From positions 1,080,286-1,114,809 of the forward strand of contig CP016202.1 of the NCBI GenBank assembly GCA_003433295.1: DNA of 34,524 nt, in the 5' to 3' direction. This DNA is from Eubacterium minutum ATCC 700079 (GTDB taxonomy: Bacteria; Bacillota; Clostridia; Peptostreptococcales; Anaerovoracaceae). Under the pieces are notes generated by a model. That model was not told where the DNA came from. It was given only the letters and a program-made list of their open reading frames with translations, and searched no databases. The position numbers and the translations under genes were made by a program. How positions within the stretch are numbered: the stretch's first letter is position 1; each line of letters begins with the position of its first letter. Below, in pieces: positions 1 to 7,674 of the stretch.

Positions 1-140
1 TCTACAACTTTATAAACTTCTACTCCTTCAAGGATCTGAAAGAGCAGATGTACAGATATATGCGTCGTTCAAACCGTATTCCCATGGCTGTGCTCGGCTG
101 GGTATCGCCTATTGAAAGACGTTCACAACTCGAGACATAG
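1..140 (+). CDS. IS transposase, C-terminal fragment (integrase-core DDE type)
   Basis: The reading frame starting at base 3 gives about 45 residues, beginning YNFINFYSFKDLKEQM and ending in a PMAVLGWVSPIE motif before a TAG at 138-140. That pattern, an aromatic-rich helix followed by P-x-x-x-L-x-W-x-S-P-x-E, is the usual C-terminus of rve-core transposases of the IS3/IS481 kind. The frame is open to the window edge, so the start and the catalytic DDE residues are not visible. The gene belongs to the IS whose end is at 231. The family call rests on the tail motif and on the N-terminal fragment at the other end of the window; IS481 versus IS3 cannot be settled here. Confidence 0.7.
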   Translation, partial: YNFINFYSFKDLKEQMYRYMRRSNRIPMAVLGWVSPIERRSQLET

Positions 141-231
141 CTTCTTTATCGAATACGCTATCACTCACTTTGGTAAAACCAATTCAATGAAATCATGTTA
201 CCTTTTTCTTTTTGACAATCTTGGTCTCACA
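1..231 (+). mobile_element. 3' end of an insertion sequence (partial)
   Basis: The window opens inside an IS. The transposase C-terminus ends at 140, and the element appears to end at 231, where the plus strand reads GGTCTCACA. The reverse complement TGTGAGACC is exactly the first nine bases of the IS that starts at 34251, so the two are a left and a right terminal inverted repeat of the same IS type. The target-site duplication cannot be checked because the other end of this copy is outside the window. Confidence 0.75.
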
Positions 232-370
232 TCATTGACTAATGCACATTATTCGGCGGTTCAGCGTCAAGTTTTTGTGGTGAACTCGGGCAATCGCATT
301 GGATCTTGAGAATAATAAACTTTCAACAATCCGGAGTACTCAAAGTATAAGCATAGCGTGTGACAAAAAC

Positions 371-1507
371 TCATCGTACAAAAAACGTTCCCACATAGTA
401 AGGATCTTTCTCCTTACTATGGCTAAAGACGTTTTTCTCCTTTTCTTTAATAAATTTATCTCCTCTTATTTTGTACCTGTATAAAGTGGTGTTGTTGTCA
501 TACTCATTGTAAAGGACATACAATTTATCACCTTTTATCTTGACCTGTGAAAGATGGTGTTTGAACTTTACATACTTTATTTTCTTTGTCTTGATATCCA
601 CGATGGCCATTCTTTTGCCTCTTCCGTCGGCCGGGGATGCAAGCGCTATAAAAAGGCGATTTTTATGCCTTAATATATTGTTTGTAGTGTTTGCTCTAAT
701 GTTGATAAACTCTTCTTTTCTCTTTTTCTTCAAGTTATAAATTAAAAGTTTTGAGGCATATTTTTCTTTTGCGTCCTGCTTCTCCAAAGGTATATACAAT
801 TTATTTTTGTGTATAAGCAATGAACAGCTGTCGGCGGGAAAGCCAATATCCACAGTATCGACAAGTTTTAGAGACTTCTTTTTTATTACGTATATCGGAG
901 CATTATCCTTTGGATCCAACAAATTTATCCCAAGACCATAGATATTTTTCTTGTCACAATTCATATCCGTGACTATTCCGGATTTTATTGTAGTTATTTT
1001 CTTTTCACCGCTCTTCATGTCATACGATTCTAAATGCGTGTCTCCGTTTGAATTTGCGGTTGCATACAGCACGTCTTGCGACACTGTGAACCATTTCTCC
1101 CCATCCAGCTCCTTGCTGAACTTGTATTCCTTGATTTTGTGACTGTTAGCGTCAACCGAAACTATCGGAGTGCTTTGCGTACTTTTGGGCGATCTGTATG
1201 TGGTTGAGAGGAATTCATTCTTGTACAACTCCCCTTGTATAAAATTATCCGAATCACAGCAACAAGGGATGGTTTGAACACCAACCTTTTTAAAGTCGCT
1301 GTCGTAATACGTCAAGGTGCTCTTTTTTGCCTTTTCGCTGCTTTCGAGAACGCCAACTTCGTATTCCATATTTTTGAGTTTCTTCACATCTTTGTCGGAA
1401 ACTTGATTGGCACTGTTTTTCATGCATCCCGATAAAACCAAAACGGCAATCATGGCACAAAGTGCCATGATTGCCGGATAAAATTTTCTTTTTGAATAAG
1501 TCTTCAT
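371..1507 (-). CDS. Lipoprotein, probable beta-propeller fold, function unknown
   Basis: A 378-residue protein starting at ATG 1507, preceded by AAGGA at good spacing. A longer reading frame goes back to 1633 but overlaps the upstream gene and has no ribosome site, so the shorter start is preferred because it puts the signal peptide at the N-terminus. Residues 1-27 are a signal peptide (KRK, hydrophobic stretch) with lipobox LSGC, so Cys28 is lipidated and the protein sits on the outer face of the membrane. The mature part has repeated short units of the type LLIYNLKKKRKEE, MAIVDIKTKKIKYVKF and TLYRYKIRGDKF, each a strand pair ending in a lysine-rich turn, as in beta-propeller proteins that read out as a series of blades. 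An unusual CCC triplet lies near residue 82. No enzyme motif is recognised. It lies 91 bases downstream of the small gene at 1599-1892 and may be co-transcribed with it. Confidence 0.75.
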   Translation of the reverse strand: MKTYSKRKFYPAIMALCAMIAVLVLSGCMKNSANQVSDKDVKKLKNMEYEVGVLESSEKAKKSTLTYYDSDFKKVGVQTIPCCCDSDNFIQGELYKNEFLSTTYRSPKSTQSTPIVSVDANSHKIKEYKFSKELDGEKWFTVSQDVLYATANSNGDTHLESYDMKSGEKKITTIKSGIVTDMNCDKKNIYGLGINLLDPKDNAPIYVIKKKSLKLVDTVDIGFPADSCSLLIHKNKLYIPLEKQDAKEKYASKLLIYNLKKKRKEEFINIRANTTNNILRHKNRLFIALASPADGRGKRMAIVDIKTKKIKYVKFKHHLSQVKIKGDKLYVLYNEYDNNTTLYRYKIRGDKFIKEKEKNVFSHSKEKDPYYVGTFFVR

Positions 1508-1598
1508 GAAGGTTATCCTTTTCTGTAAACTATATTTTTGCGCGCCTCCGGACGGCGCACCGCACAAGAGTCGGGACAATTTTTCGGCATACAGCCGT

Positions 1599-1892
1599 TT
1601 ACAGTATTTCCATTTCAGGTGCTCCCGCGACACCGTGTTTTACGCGATCCGACTCTTCCTCCGTCTTGGCATCGTTCCACTGATCCATCGTGCCGACCAG
1701 ATAACCGGTTATGCGCCTGATGCGCTCAAACGGCACGTCTTTCAAGGTATACGTAAGCCCCACAAAGTCGGAATCCTCCGCGTCCACTTCAATCATAAGC
1801 TCATCTACCTTTCTCCCGTACTTTTCCTCAAGATAGTCTACATAGTTCTGTACTTCTTTTTCTGTCATATCACTGGGCTTGTTCACATTCAT
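1599..1892 (-). CDS. Small protein resembling the NrdD (anaerobic ribonucleotide reductase) C-terminal region
   Basis: A 97-residue soluble protein with a strong AGGAG ribosome site seven bases before ATG 1892. The N-terminal half is acidic and helical (TEKEVQNYVDYLEEKYG). The C-terminal half carries RRITGYLVGTMDQWNDAK followed by EEESDRVKHG. The G-Y-L-x-G-x-(5)-WNDAK-x-E-E-x-DRVKH pattern is what I remember from short clostridial proteins annotated as anaerobic ribonucleoside-triphosphate reductase-like; full NrdD is more than 600 residues, so this is not a complete enzyme and has no glycyl-radical loop. It could be a stand-alone regulatory or accessory domain. The family assignment is from memory and only moderately certain; that the gene is real is likely from its ribosome site and codon pattern. 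Confidence 0.6.
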   Translation of the reverse strand: MNVNKPSDMTEKEVQNYVDYLEEKYGRKVDELMIEVDAEDSDFVGLTYTLKDVPFERIRRITGYLVGTMDQWNDAKTEEESDRVKHGVAGAPEMEIL

Positions 1893-1998
1893 TTTTCTCT
1901 CCTCCCGAATGTTCGCCGGTACCCCTTACGTATCGGCTTTATTTCCTTTCTACGTTTATGCTTTTAGTTTATGTTTTTACGTTCGCACGTTTTTTACT

Positions 1999-2079
1999 GT
2001 TGGCCGTGCGGTCTCCAACATCTTTGTCGGTCGTACGGTCTCCAAAATCTCTGTTGGTCGTGCGGTCTCCAAAATCTCT
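1999..2079. repeat. 27-bp tandem repeat, three copies, in a gene-free stretch
   Basis: Three head-to-tail copies at 1999-2025, 2026-2052 and 2053-2079, differing at a few positions; each contains CGGTCTCCAA. The unit is a multiple of three, so translated frames show nine-residue repeats, but none of the frames has a ribosome site. The surrounding stretch 1893-2367 (475 bases) between the small NrdD-like gene and the end of the OpuC genes otherwise shows no convincing gene or RNA. Confidence 0.85.
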
Positions 2080-2367
2080 GTATCATCGCGGGCATGGATC
2101 CCGGCACTTCTCCAAAACATGACGGGGAACATGCGAACTACTACATATATTGCCCGACCTATACTCACATACCCGAAATATCGTTTTCAAAACCCCGAAC
2201 ACAATTTTTCATGGCATATCTTCACAAAACATTCCTGCGGGCAAGTCTGCGCGGCGGCGACGGGAGTCAGGTTATTGCGGAATTTTTTTAGGCATTTACG
2301 CGCGTCCCGGATTTCATTCAAACGAAAGACCTTTTATTCATCTCGTTTTCCTTATCCGGCTTTGCGG

Positions 2368-3887
2368 TCACTTTGTTTTATTCTCGTCCAAATACTCCTT
2401 CGCGACATCGTATGCGCTTCTGCCTTTAACCTTTACTTCATAATTCATTTTAATCATCTCGTTTTCCGTAACTTTCCCCGCAAGCAAATTCAAAATTCCC
2501 CTTAGCTCAGGCATTTCCTCAAGGGTCTTTTTACCAAGCAGCGGCGCTCCCTGATACGGCGGGAAAAATGCTTTGTCATCCTTCAGGGCGACCAGATCGT
2601 ACTGTTTTATTTCGCTGTCCGTAGAATACCCGTCGATCAGTTGAACTTCCCCTTTCTCCAGCGCCCGGTATCTGAGCGCCGGTTCCATCGTCCTGACATG
2701 CAGATCGAGTCCGTATATTTTTTGCAGTCCCTTGTATCCGTCTTTCCGGTCATTAAACTCCAGAGTGAATCCCGCTTTGAGATTTTGCGTTTTCTTGAGC
2801 TTTTTAAGATCCGAGATCTTTTCCAAACCGTTCTCTTGCGCAAAACTCCTCTTCACAACTACGGCATAGGTGTTCTGATACTTCAACGGCTTCAGCATAA
2901 TAAGCCCGTCCTGCTTCTCAATCCCGCTGCGTGCCGCTTCATACACCGTCTGCGGATCGTTCGAAAGCTTCGGCGGATTCTTCAGAAGCGTTCCGGTCAC
3001 GGTTCCCGTAAATTCAGGATAGACATCTATTTCTCCCGCTTTCAATGCTTCGTATAAAAACGTTGTTTTGCCGAAATTGGGTTTAAGAGTGACATCGACA
3101 TCGGTTTTTTCTTCAATGAGTATCTTATACATATTCATAAGAATCTCAGGTTCCGGTCCGAGTTTACCCGCAATCACCAGTTTCTTCGAGGGTTTGTCCT
3201 TCAGAGCGGCAGGAGCAAACGAACCGGCGAGCGCAACTATCATCACGAGGAATGCCAACGCTATCTTCCTGAGCGATGCTTTTTCCAGTTTTTTGATCAC
3301 ATAGTTGAACAGCACGGCGACGATAGCCGCGGAAATTGCACCTATCAGAATCAGCGAGGAATTGTTCCTGTCTATCCCGAGCAAAATAAAAGAGCCGAGA
3401 CCTCCGCCTCCTATAAGTGCTGCAAGTGTCGCCGTCCCTATGATCATGACCGCCGAGGTCCTGACACCCGACACTATGACCGGCATAGCAAGCTCAAGTT
3501 CAAACTTCCCGAGTTTTCACGCCCGGTCATTCCGAAGGCCTCCGCGGCTTCTTCCAGATTCCTGTCGATCTGTTCAAATCCCGTGACGGTATTTTGCATT
3601 ATCGGAAACAGTGCGTATATTATCAAAGCCGTAACAGCGGGGACTTTCCCTATCCCCATGAACGGTATGAACAATCCGAGCAGGGCAAGCGACGGTATGG
3701 TCTGAAATACGCCGGTAATCTGCAAAAGCAACTCTGATATCCTCTTATTCTTACCGACGAGGATCGCAAGCGGTACGGCTATTATTATCGCCGCAATAAG
3801 TGCGGTAAGGGAAATCTGCAAATGTTCCAAAAGGCACTCGATCCAGTCCGCAAACTTCTCGTGAAATGTCGAAACCAATGCATTCAT
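2368..3887 (-). pseudogene. opuCB: OpuC-type osmolyte transporter: fused permease and substrate-binding protein, frameshifted
   Basis: The region encodes a permease joined to a periplasmic-type binding domain, as in OpuCB-OpuCC fusions for glycine betaine, carnitine or choline. The 5' part (3887 to about 3515) has the BPD_transp_1 helices and the coupling loop QNTVTGFEQIDRNLEEAAEA. The 3' part continues in another frame with [21 protein letters not shown], further helices, then the OpuAC-type binding domain from [16 protein letters not shown] onward. One base is missing in an A-run (plus-strand T-run 3514-3517): restoring one A joins the frames as [16 protein letters not shown] and gives 506 residues, a normal length for the fusion. 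The upstream ATPase overlaps its start by 4 bases (ATGA). As written, the permease stops after 137 residues. Either a true lesion or a homopolymer sequencing error. Confidence 0.85.
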
Positions 3888-4612
3888 ATGAGATCCTCAC
3901 TTTCGAAAAAACTCCGTACAAATTCATTTGACGGACTTTCCATCACGATTCCGGGTTCATCCAACTGCAGGATTTCTCCGAGACGCATGACGCACACTCT
4001 GTCCGCAAGCTTAACCGCCTCGCGCATATCATGTGTCACAAACACCACAGTGGTTGCAAATTCCTCATGCAGGGACTTTACAACGTTTTGCAGGTCGCGT
4101 CGTATCACAGGATCCAGTGCCGAAAAAGGCTCATCCATCAGAAGTATCTTGGGTCTTGTTACCATAGCCCTCACAATTCCCACTCTCTGCTGCTCGCCGC
4201 CCGAAAGTTCATCGGGATACCTGTCGTAGAACAGTTCAGGGGAAAGTCCGACCTTTTTCAGGAGTTTCCGGGATTCTTCCTCGCGCCGCTCCTTGCTCCA
4301 CTTATTCAGTTCCGGAATCAGTTCTATGTTTTCTCCGACAGTCATGTTCGGAAACAGACTTCCCTGTTGCAGGACATATCCTATATCCAGCCGCAGTTCT
4401 CTCAAATCCATATCTTCCAAATCAACGCCGTCAAAGTATACGTTACCGGACGTCGGTTCAATCAACTTGTTGATCATCTTCAAAAGCGTGGTCTTACCCG
4501 AACCGCTCGGTCCAACTATCACAAAGAACTCACCGCTGTTCACGCAAAATGACAGTTCTTTCACTACCTGCGCTTCCTCATAGCTTTTAGAGACATTTTT
4601 AAACTCTATCAT
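3884..4612 (-). CDS. opuCA: OpuC-type osmolyte ABC transporter ATP-binding protein
   Basis: A 242-residue ATPase that powers uptake of glycine betaine/choline-type osmolytes through the permease encoded next to it. Start ATG 4612 has AGGAG seven bases upstream; the longer frame from 4657 has no ribosome site. It shows Walker A GPSGSGKTT, Q-loop LQQGSLFPNMTV, signature LSGGEQQRVG, Walker B ILLMDEPFSALDP and the H-loop VTHDM. It ends soon after the nucleotide-binding domain, without the CBS domain pair found in many OpuCA/ProV proteins, so osmotic sensing through CBS domains is not expected. Its stop overlaps the permease start as ATGA, indicating translational coupling. Two 11-bp direct repeats lie 37-58 bases upstream of the start and could be an operator. 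Confidence 0.92.
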   Translation of the reverse strand: MIEFKNVSKSYEEAQVVKELSFCVNSGEFFVIVGPSGSGKTTLLKMINKLIEPTSGNVYFDGVDLEDMDLRELRLDIGYVLQQGSLFPNMTVGENIELIPELNKWSKERREEESRKLLKKVGLSPELFYDRYPDELSGGEQQRVGIVRAMVTRPKILLMDEPFSALDPVIRRDLQNVVKSLHEEFATTVVFVTHDMREAVKLADRVCVMRLGEILQLDEPGIVMESPSNEFVRSFFESEDLI

Positions 4613-5325
4613 ACGTTTTCTCCTGATTTTCGGCGGCATTTTGCTGACACTATACATCTACTATACACCCGAATCCTGTCAAATAAAAGGAAATAGCAGG
4701 AAAGCGGTGTCAAGTCTTTGTAAAGTTTCTCCCCGCGCCGCTTCGCACCCAGCATTTTTTCCAGATTGTATAAAAGAGCCTCTATTCGTTGAGGTAAAGC
4801 TTCCCGTAAATTGCTGTCAATAAAACCTGATATAATCAGCACTGCCATTTCCGCGGTTTCCTCCGGAAAGTCATTATTAAATACGTTTTGCAAATTTCCT
4901 TCTCTGATAATTTGAGCCAATAAGGGTGAATTTTTTTTTAAAATCATTTGTTGACTTTTTTCATGGAAAAGAGAGTTTTGAGGGCGATGCAGATAATCCA
5001 GCATAACTTCTCCCCCGGTCAGTTTTCCTATCTGCATGGCTGCAAAAAGACCAAGAAGTTTATCATTCACAGATAGATTATCGCTTACGACAACCTGAGT
5101 TGCACTCTCAACTGCCTGCTTTAGACTGACAGTCGGTCTACGTTTTTTATTATAACAAAATAAAAACATATGCAAGGGAAAACCCGCTTTTAAAAAAGCC
5201 GTAATTTCTACAAAGAGCGTTTTGTCAAGTACCTTTTTTGATTTATTGACGCTTTTATTATGAAAATTGAGTAAGAAAAAAACAGCAAACCTTTGTGATT
5301 TACTGTTTCTGTATAAGTTATTCAT
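4609..5325 (-). pseudogene. TetR-family regulator remnant lacking its DNA-binding domain
   Basis: From about 5130 down to 4720 the translation (ESATQVVVSDNLSVNDKLLG, then GGEVMLDYLHRPQNSLFHEK, then FPEETAEMAVLIISGFID) looks like the ligand-binding, C-terminal helical region of clostridial TetR regulators. The N-terminal helix-turn-helix that should precede it is absent: residues 1-65 are low-complexity, AT-rich and unlike TetR. The frame runs on to 4609 through the upstream region of opuCA, so the last 30 residues are probably not native. Most likely the 5' end was cut away when the AT-rich element inserted or was deleted next to it. The frame starts inside the stop codon of the GNAT gene (ATGA overlap), so a short hybrid protein could still be made. 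It may once have regulated opuC. Confidence 0.5.
4649..4670. promoter_or_regulatory. Two tandem 11-bp repeats upstream of opuCA, possible operator
   Basis: On the plus strand ACTATACATCT is followed directly by ACTATACACCC, so eight bases recur one helical turn apart. They lie 37-58 bases upstream of the opuCA start. A TTGACA-like -35 box reads on the minus strand at 4682-4677, but no -10 at ideal spacing is obvious, so the promoter itself is uncertain. Repeats on the same face of the helix are typical of cooperative repressor binding; the binding protein is unknown. Confidence 0.4.
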
Positions 5326-5798
5326 TTTAAATTTACAGTCGCTAACTCATCGATTAGAATTCTCATTTTCATAGTATCTTTTCTTAAGCCAACACTTTCA
5401 TATAAGCTTATTGCAGAAAAATTATTGTGCAAAACTTCTACTCTAACATTATTAATATCATTTTCTTCAAACCATTTAATATGAAGTTGCAGAAGTTTTT
5501 TCCCAATTCCTGCTCTTCTACAATTCTCCTCTACATATAATGTTGCAATCTCACCTAATTTTGCTTCAGTTATTATTGACATACAATAAGCTATAATTTG
5601 GTTTTCTTCATTTTCTACAATTGTTATCTTTCTCTTTGTTGATTTATTAAATAAGACTTTCATTCTTTCCTTAAAACTTAGCCCATCATAGTCAGTTGAA
5701 AAACCGTTAGAATTTTCTTTATGAAAAAGTCTATTTTTCTCCCATAAATCTTTTACACAATCAATTTTATCTTCTATCAAGTCTTTATAGGTAAACAT
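5322..5798 (-). CDS. GNAT-family N-acetyltransferase
   Basis: A 158-residue protein with start ATG 5798 and GGGGAG ribosome site. It shows the GNAT core: strand 4 with EIATLYVEENCRRAGIGKKL, where R-R-x-G-I-G-K is the acetyl-CoA pyrophosphate loop (motif A), then motif B around VRVEVLHNNFSAISLYESVG, in which N and the SLYES helix are characteristic. Length is normal for the family. The substrate cannot be told; the setting in a decayed mobile element beside a drug-responsive regulator remnant makes a resistance or detoxification role conceivable but unproven. A TATAAT box lies on the minus strand at 5840-5835, upstream of the start. It looks intact, unlike its neighbours. The downstream TetR-like frame overlaps its stop by 4 bases. 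Confidence 0.85.
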   Translation of the reverse strand: MFTYKDLIEDKIDCVKDLWEKNRLFHKENSNGFSTDYDGLSFKERMKVLFNKSTKRKITIVENEENQIIAYCMSIITEAKLGEIATLYVEENCRRAGIGKKLLQLHIKWFEENDINNVRVEVLHNNFSAISLYESVGLRKDTMKMRILIDELATVNLK

Positions 5799-5858
5799 TA
5801 TTAAACTCCCCTCTATTACTTCTTTTGTCTGATAATTATACCATATTTTGGACTGGTT

Positions 5859-6526
5859 TTATAGCTCTAACTCATCCCGCTTTACCTGTGATAGTTTCTT
5901 TTCTTGTTCCTGTAACTGCTCTATACATATCTTAACTTTTTCAGCTTGTTCAACTTCTTTGCGTACATCTACGATTTGAGAGTATAGGTTGTCTTTTTCT
6001 TTCCTCAAAGTGCCTATTTCTGATTTCCATTTGGATATATTTAAGGTCTTGCTTTCTCCTAAATGTTCTTTCAGATATTTCTTGGCACTTTCAAATAAAA
6101 TAAGTTCTGCCGTATGCTCATTATAGAAAGTATCTTGTTTGTTTTTCTTTAGCTTAGTATAGGCTTTGTAGGTATCTTTATGCTTCAAATATTTTTTGGC
6201 GTGGTCGATAAGTTGTATTCTGCATTGTTACGGATAAGATTTTAAGAAACGGATAGTAGATTTTCTTTTGGTGGAAGGGTAGACTTTGTATTTTCATTTT
6301 CTGTTTTTTCCTCTTTTCCAATTCCCCTTATCCAATTTGGCAAAGCTTTTATTCTTCTTGTAATTTCTCCTAATAGTTTATTTTGTTTTCTTATTTCTCG
6401 GTTGATATTTCCTCTGTCGGTGGCTATGCCTTTTTTCTCCATTTGACTTGCCGATACTCCTAAATGAATAGTCGGTATTTGCTCTATGCCTTGTCTTTGA
6501 TAGGAACGGTGGTCTAACTTTTCTTT
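5859..6526 (-). pseudogene. MobA/MobL-family relaxase, C-terminal remnants in two frames
   Basis: Two pieces of one gene. Piece 1 (6526-6242) reads DHRSYQRQGIEQIPTIHLG and then MEKKGIATDRGNINREI, the conserved end of the MobA/MobL (MobQ) relaxase domain. Piece 2 (6227-5859) reads IDHAKKYLKHKDTYKAY and then a lysine/glutamate-rich coiled coil, which is the C-terminal tail of such relaxases. The pieces are in different frames and separated by stops, and the N-terminal catalytic tyrosine and His-rich metal motif are missing altogether: piece 1 begins right at the end of the upstream regulator gene, which marks a deletion junction near 6515-6526. The gene cannot make a working relaxase. Confidence 0.75.
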
Positions 6527-7255
6527 TCACTTACATACTTTTGAATTGAGTCGCAAGCATATTCAGCGGTTCCAATTCCAAATCTGTCTATATTGCCTTT
6601 GAAATCAGGATTTTCTTTATATCCATAACCAATACCTGAAAAAGCTTCTATTGAACAATTAAAAGAATACTGACAGATGTGTTCATGTAAGCTCTTTGCA
6701 AGTTCAACACTTTCTTTTGATGTTGCTTTAACTCCTTTTGCCATATTCTCTGCAAATGAAGTGAATATTCGATTTAGCTTTTCTGTAAATTCTACTTCTT
6801 TTCCTTTCAGATTTTCCATAGATTTTTCAATTACACTTTTTCCGTACTTAATCAATTGCCATTTCTTCATACTTCTGATTGTCTTGATAAACAAATCCTC
6901 TGAACTTTTCTTTTGTTGACATAGTACTTTTCCTTTCTTCATAATCAATAGTTTTTTGTAATGTTTCCATCAATGTTAAGAGTTTCTCTTTTTCCTTTTG
7001 CATTAAGTTCAACTGCCTTTTCAAGTGAGTTAGTAATTCGTTGTCATCTTTTGCCATTAGTAACTTAATCTTTTTTAATGGAAATCTTAAATATTTGTAA
7101 AAGAGTATTGTTTGCAAACATGCCATATCTTCTTCTGTGTAATACCTATATCCATTCTCTGATTTTTGGGGAGATAGTAAACCAATCTCATCATAATGGT
7201 GTAACATTCGTACCGACACACCACTAATTTCACTTGCTTTTTTTATCATGTACAT
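6514..7255 (-). pseudogene. MerR-family transcription activator with TipAS drug-binding domain, frameshifted
   Basis: The first part (ATG 7255, AGGAGG seven bases upstream) is a MerR winged-helix domain: IKKASEISGVSVRMLHHYDE followed by GYRYYTEEDM and a coiled coil. The second part, in another frame, is a TipA-like antibiotic-recognition domain: KYGKSVIEKSMENLKGKE, then HICQYSFNCS and GTAEYACDSIQKYVSEKK. The frames switch around 6853, where one extra T after GCAATTGAT changes the reading: the first frame ends EEMAID-stop, the second continues with KYGK. Removing the T gives a continuous protein of about 245 residues, the normal TipA length. As written, only the DNA-binding and dimerisation part would be made. 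TipA-type proteins sense thiopeptides and other cyclic peptides. Confidence 0.85.
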
Positions 7256-7278
7256 GTACTCGCCTCCTAACAATTTAT

Positions 7279-7309
7279 ATTGTAAACTATGACATTATGT
7301 TATAGTCAA
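7279..7309 (-). promoter_or_regulatory. MerR-type promoter with 19-bp spacer and dyad operator
   Basis: On the minus strand the -35 TTGACT (7309-7304) and -10 TACAAT (7284-7279) are exactly 19 bases apart. The spacer region holds an almost perfect inverted repeat, ACTATAACAT-A-ATGTCATAGT, with one mismatch. An over-long 19-bp spacer carrying a dyad is the hallmark of promoters switched on by MerR-family activators, which twist the DNA to realign the two boxes. It sits directly upstream of the TipA-like gene, so autoregulation is expected. Confidence 0.85.
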
Positions 7310-7333
7310 TACTTTTTTGAAAATATTTTTATT

Positions 7334-7561
7334 TTATTTTCCTTGCTTAGAATGTATTACCTTTAACAGCTTATCTTGGAATGTTCCCCTGCTCTTTTTA
7401 TCAAAAAATATCTCTGTTACAAAGGTTTTACCATTTATCTTTTTTGTTAGAATACCGTCAGGCTTTTGATGTTGTGGTTGTTCCTTTGGTTGTATTTCTT
7501 TGGTATCTGTTTTTTCCTTATCCTCCTTTTTTGTGTCTATATAACACTCCTGTTCAGTTAA
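7334..7561 (-). pseudogene. tnpW: TnpW-like small transposon protein, start codon not evident
   Basis: An open frame of about 75 codons ending at 7334. Its C-terminal 45 residues, KPDGILTKKINGKTFVTEIF and then SRGTFQDKLLKVIHSKQ, match the pattern of the small TnpW proteins of Tn4451/Tn4453-like elements (PDG-x-LT-x-KI-G-x-T-x, then strand, then a short helix with DKLLRLI). There is no ATG, GTG or well-placed TTG at its head; a GGAGG sits in the frame at about 7525 but is followed by ACA where a start codon should be. Either the start has been lost or a non-standard one is used. Its job in the source element is unknown. Confidence 0.55.
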
Positions 7562-7674
7562 TCAACCCAAGATGCGGTTATCAAAGACTCCACAAAAACT
7601 TGACACCGTCCACGGCTTGGTTTTATTTGACTAACTATGCCGTTTCAAGTATAGTAAGGCAGAGGAGGAAAATC

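Larger units (their letters stand above)
5130..7590 (-). mobile_element. AT-rich remnant of a mobilizable transposon/IME
   Basis: The stretch is visibly richer in A and T than either neighbour, and its genes, all on the minus strand, are typical accessory or mobile genes: a TnpW-like frame, a TipA-like MerR regulator, pieces of a MobA/MobL relaxase and a GNAT acetyltransferase. No recombinase (large resolvase, integrase or DDE) remains. TnpW is known from Tn4451/Tn4453-type elements, but MobA/MobL relaxases are not their usual mobilisation protein, so the source may be a hybrid. The limits are approximate: the left one is where TetR-like sequence begins, the right one just past the TnpW-like frame. 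Confidence 0.6.

Noticed and set aside
112-309. 65-codon plus-strand frame crossing the IS end
   Set aside because: It crosses the terminal repeat at 231, has no ribosome site and overlaps the transposase end in another frame.
1540-1560. GC-rich hairpin GCGCC/GGCGC between the small NrdD-like gene and the lipoprotein gene
   Set aside because: On the minus strand it is followed by A rather than T residues, so it is not a terminator for these genes; perhaps chance structure.
1506-2505. Plus-strand frames of 153 and 208 codons around the 27-bp repeats
   Set aside because: No ribosome sites, odd composition, and they overlap the small minus-strand gene or the OpuC binding domain. The repeated residues come from the DNA repeat.
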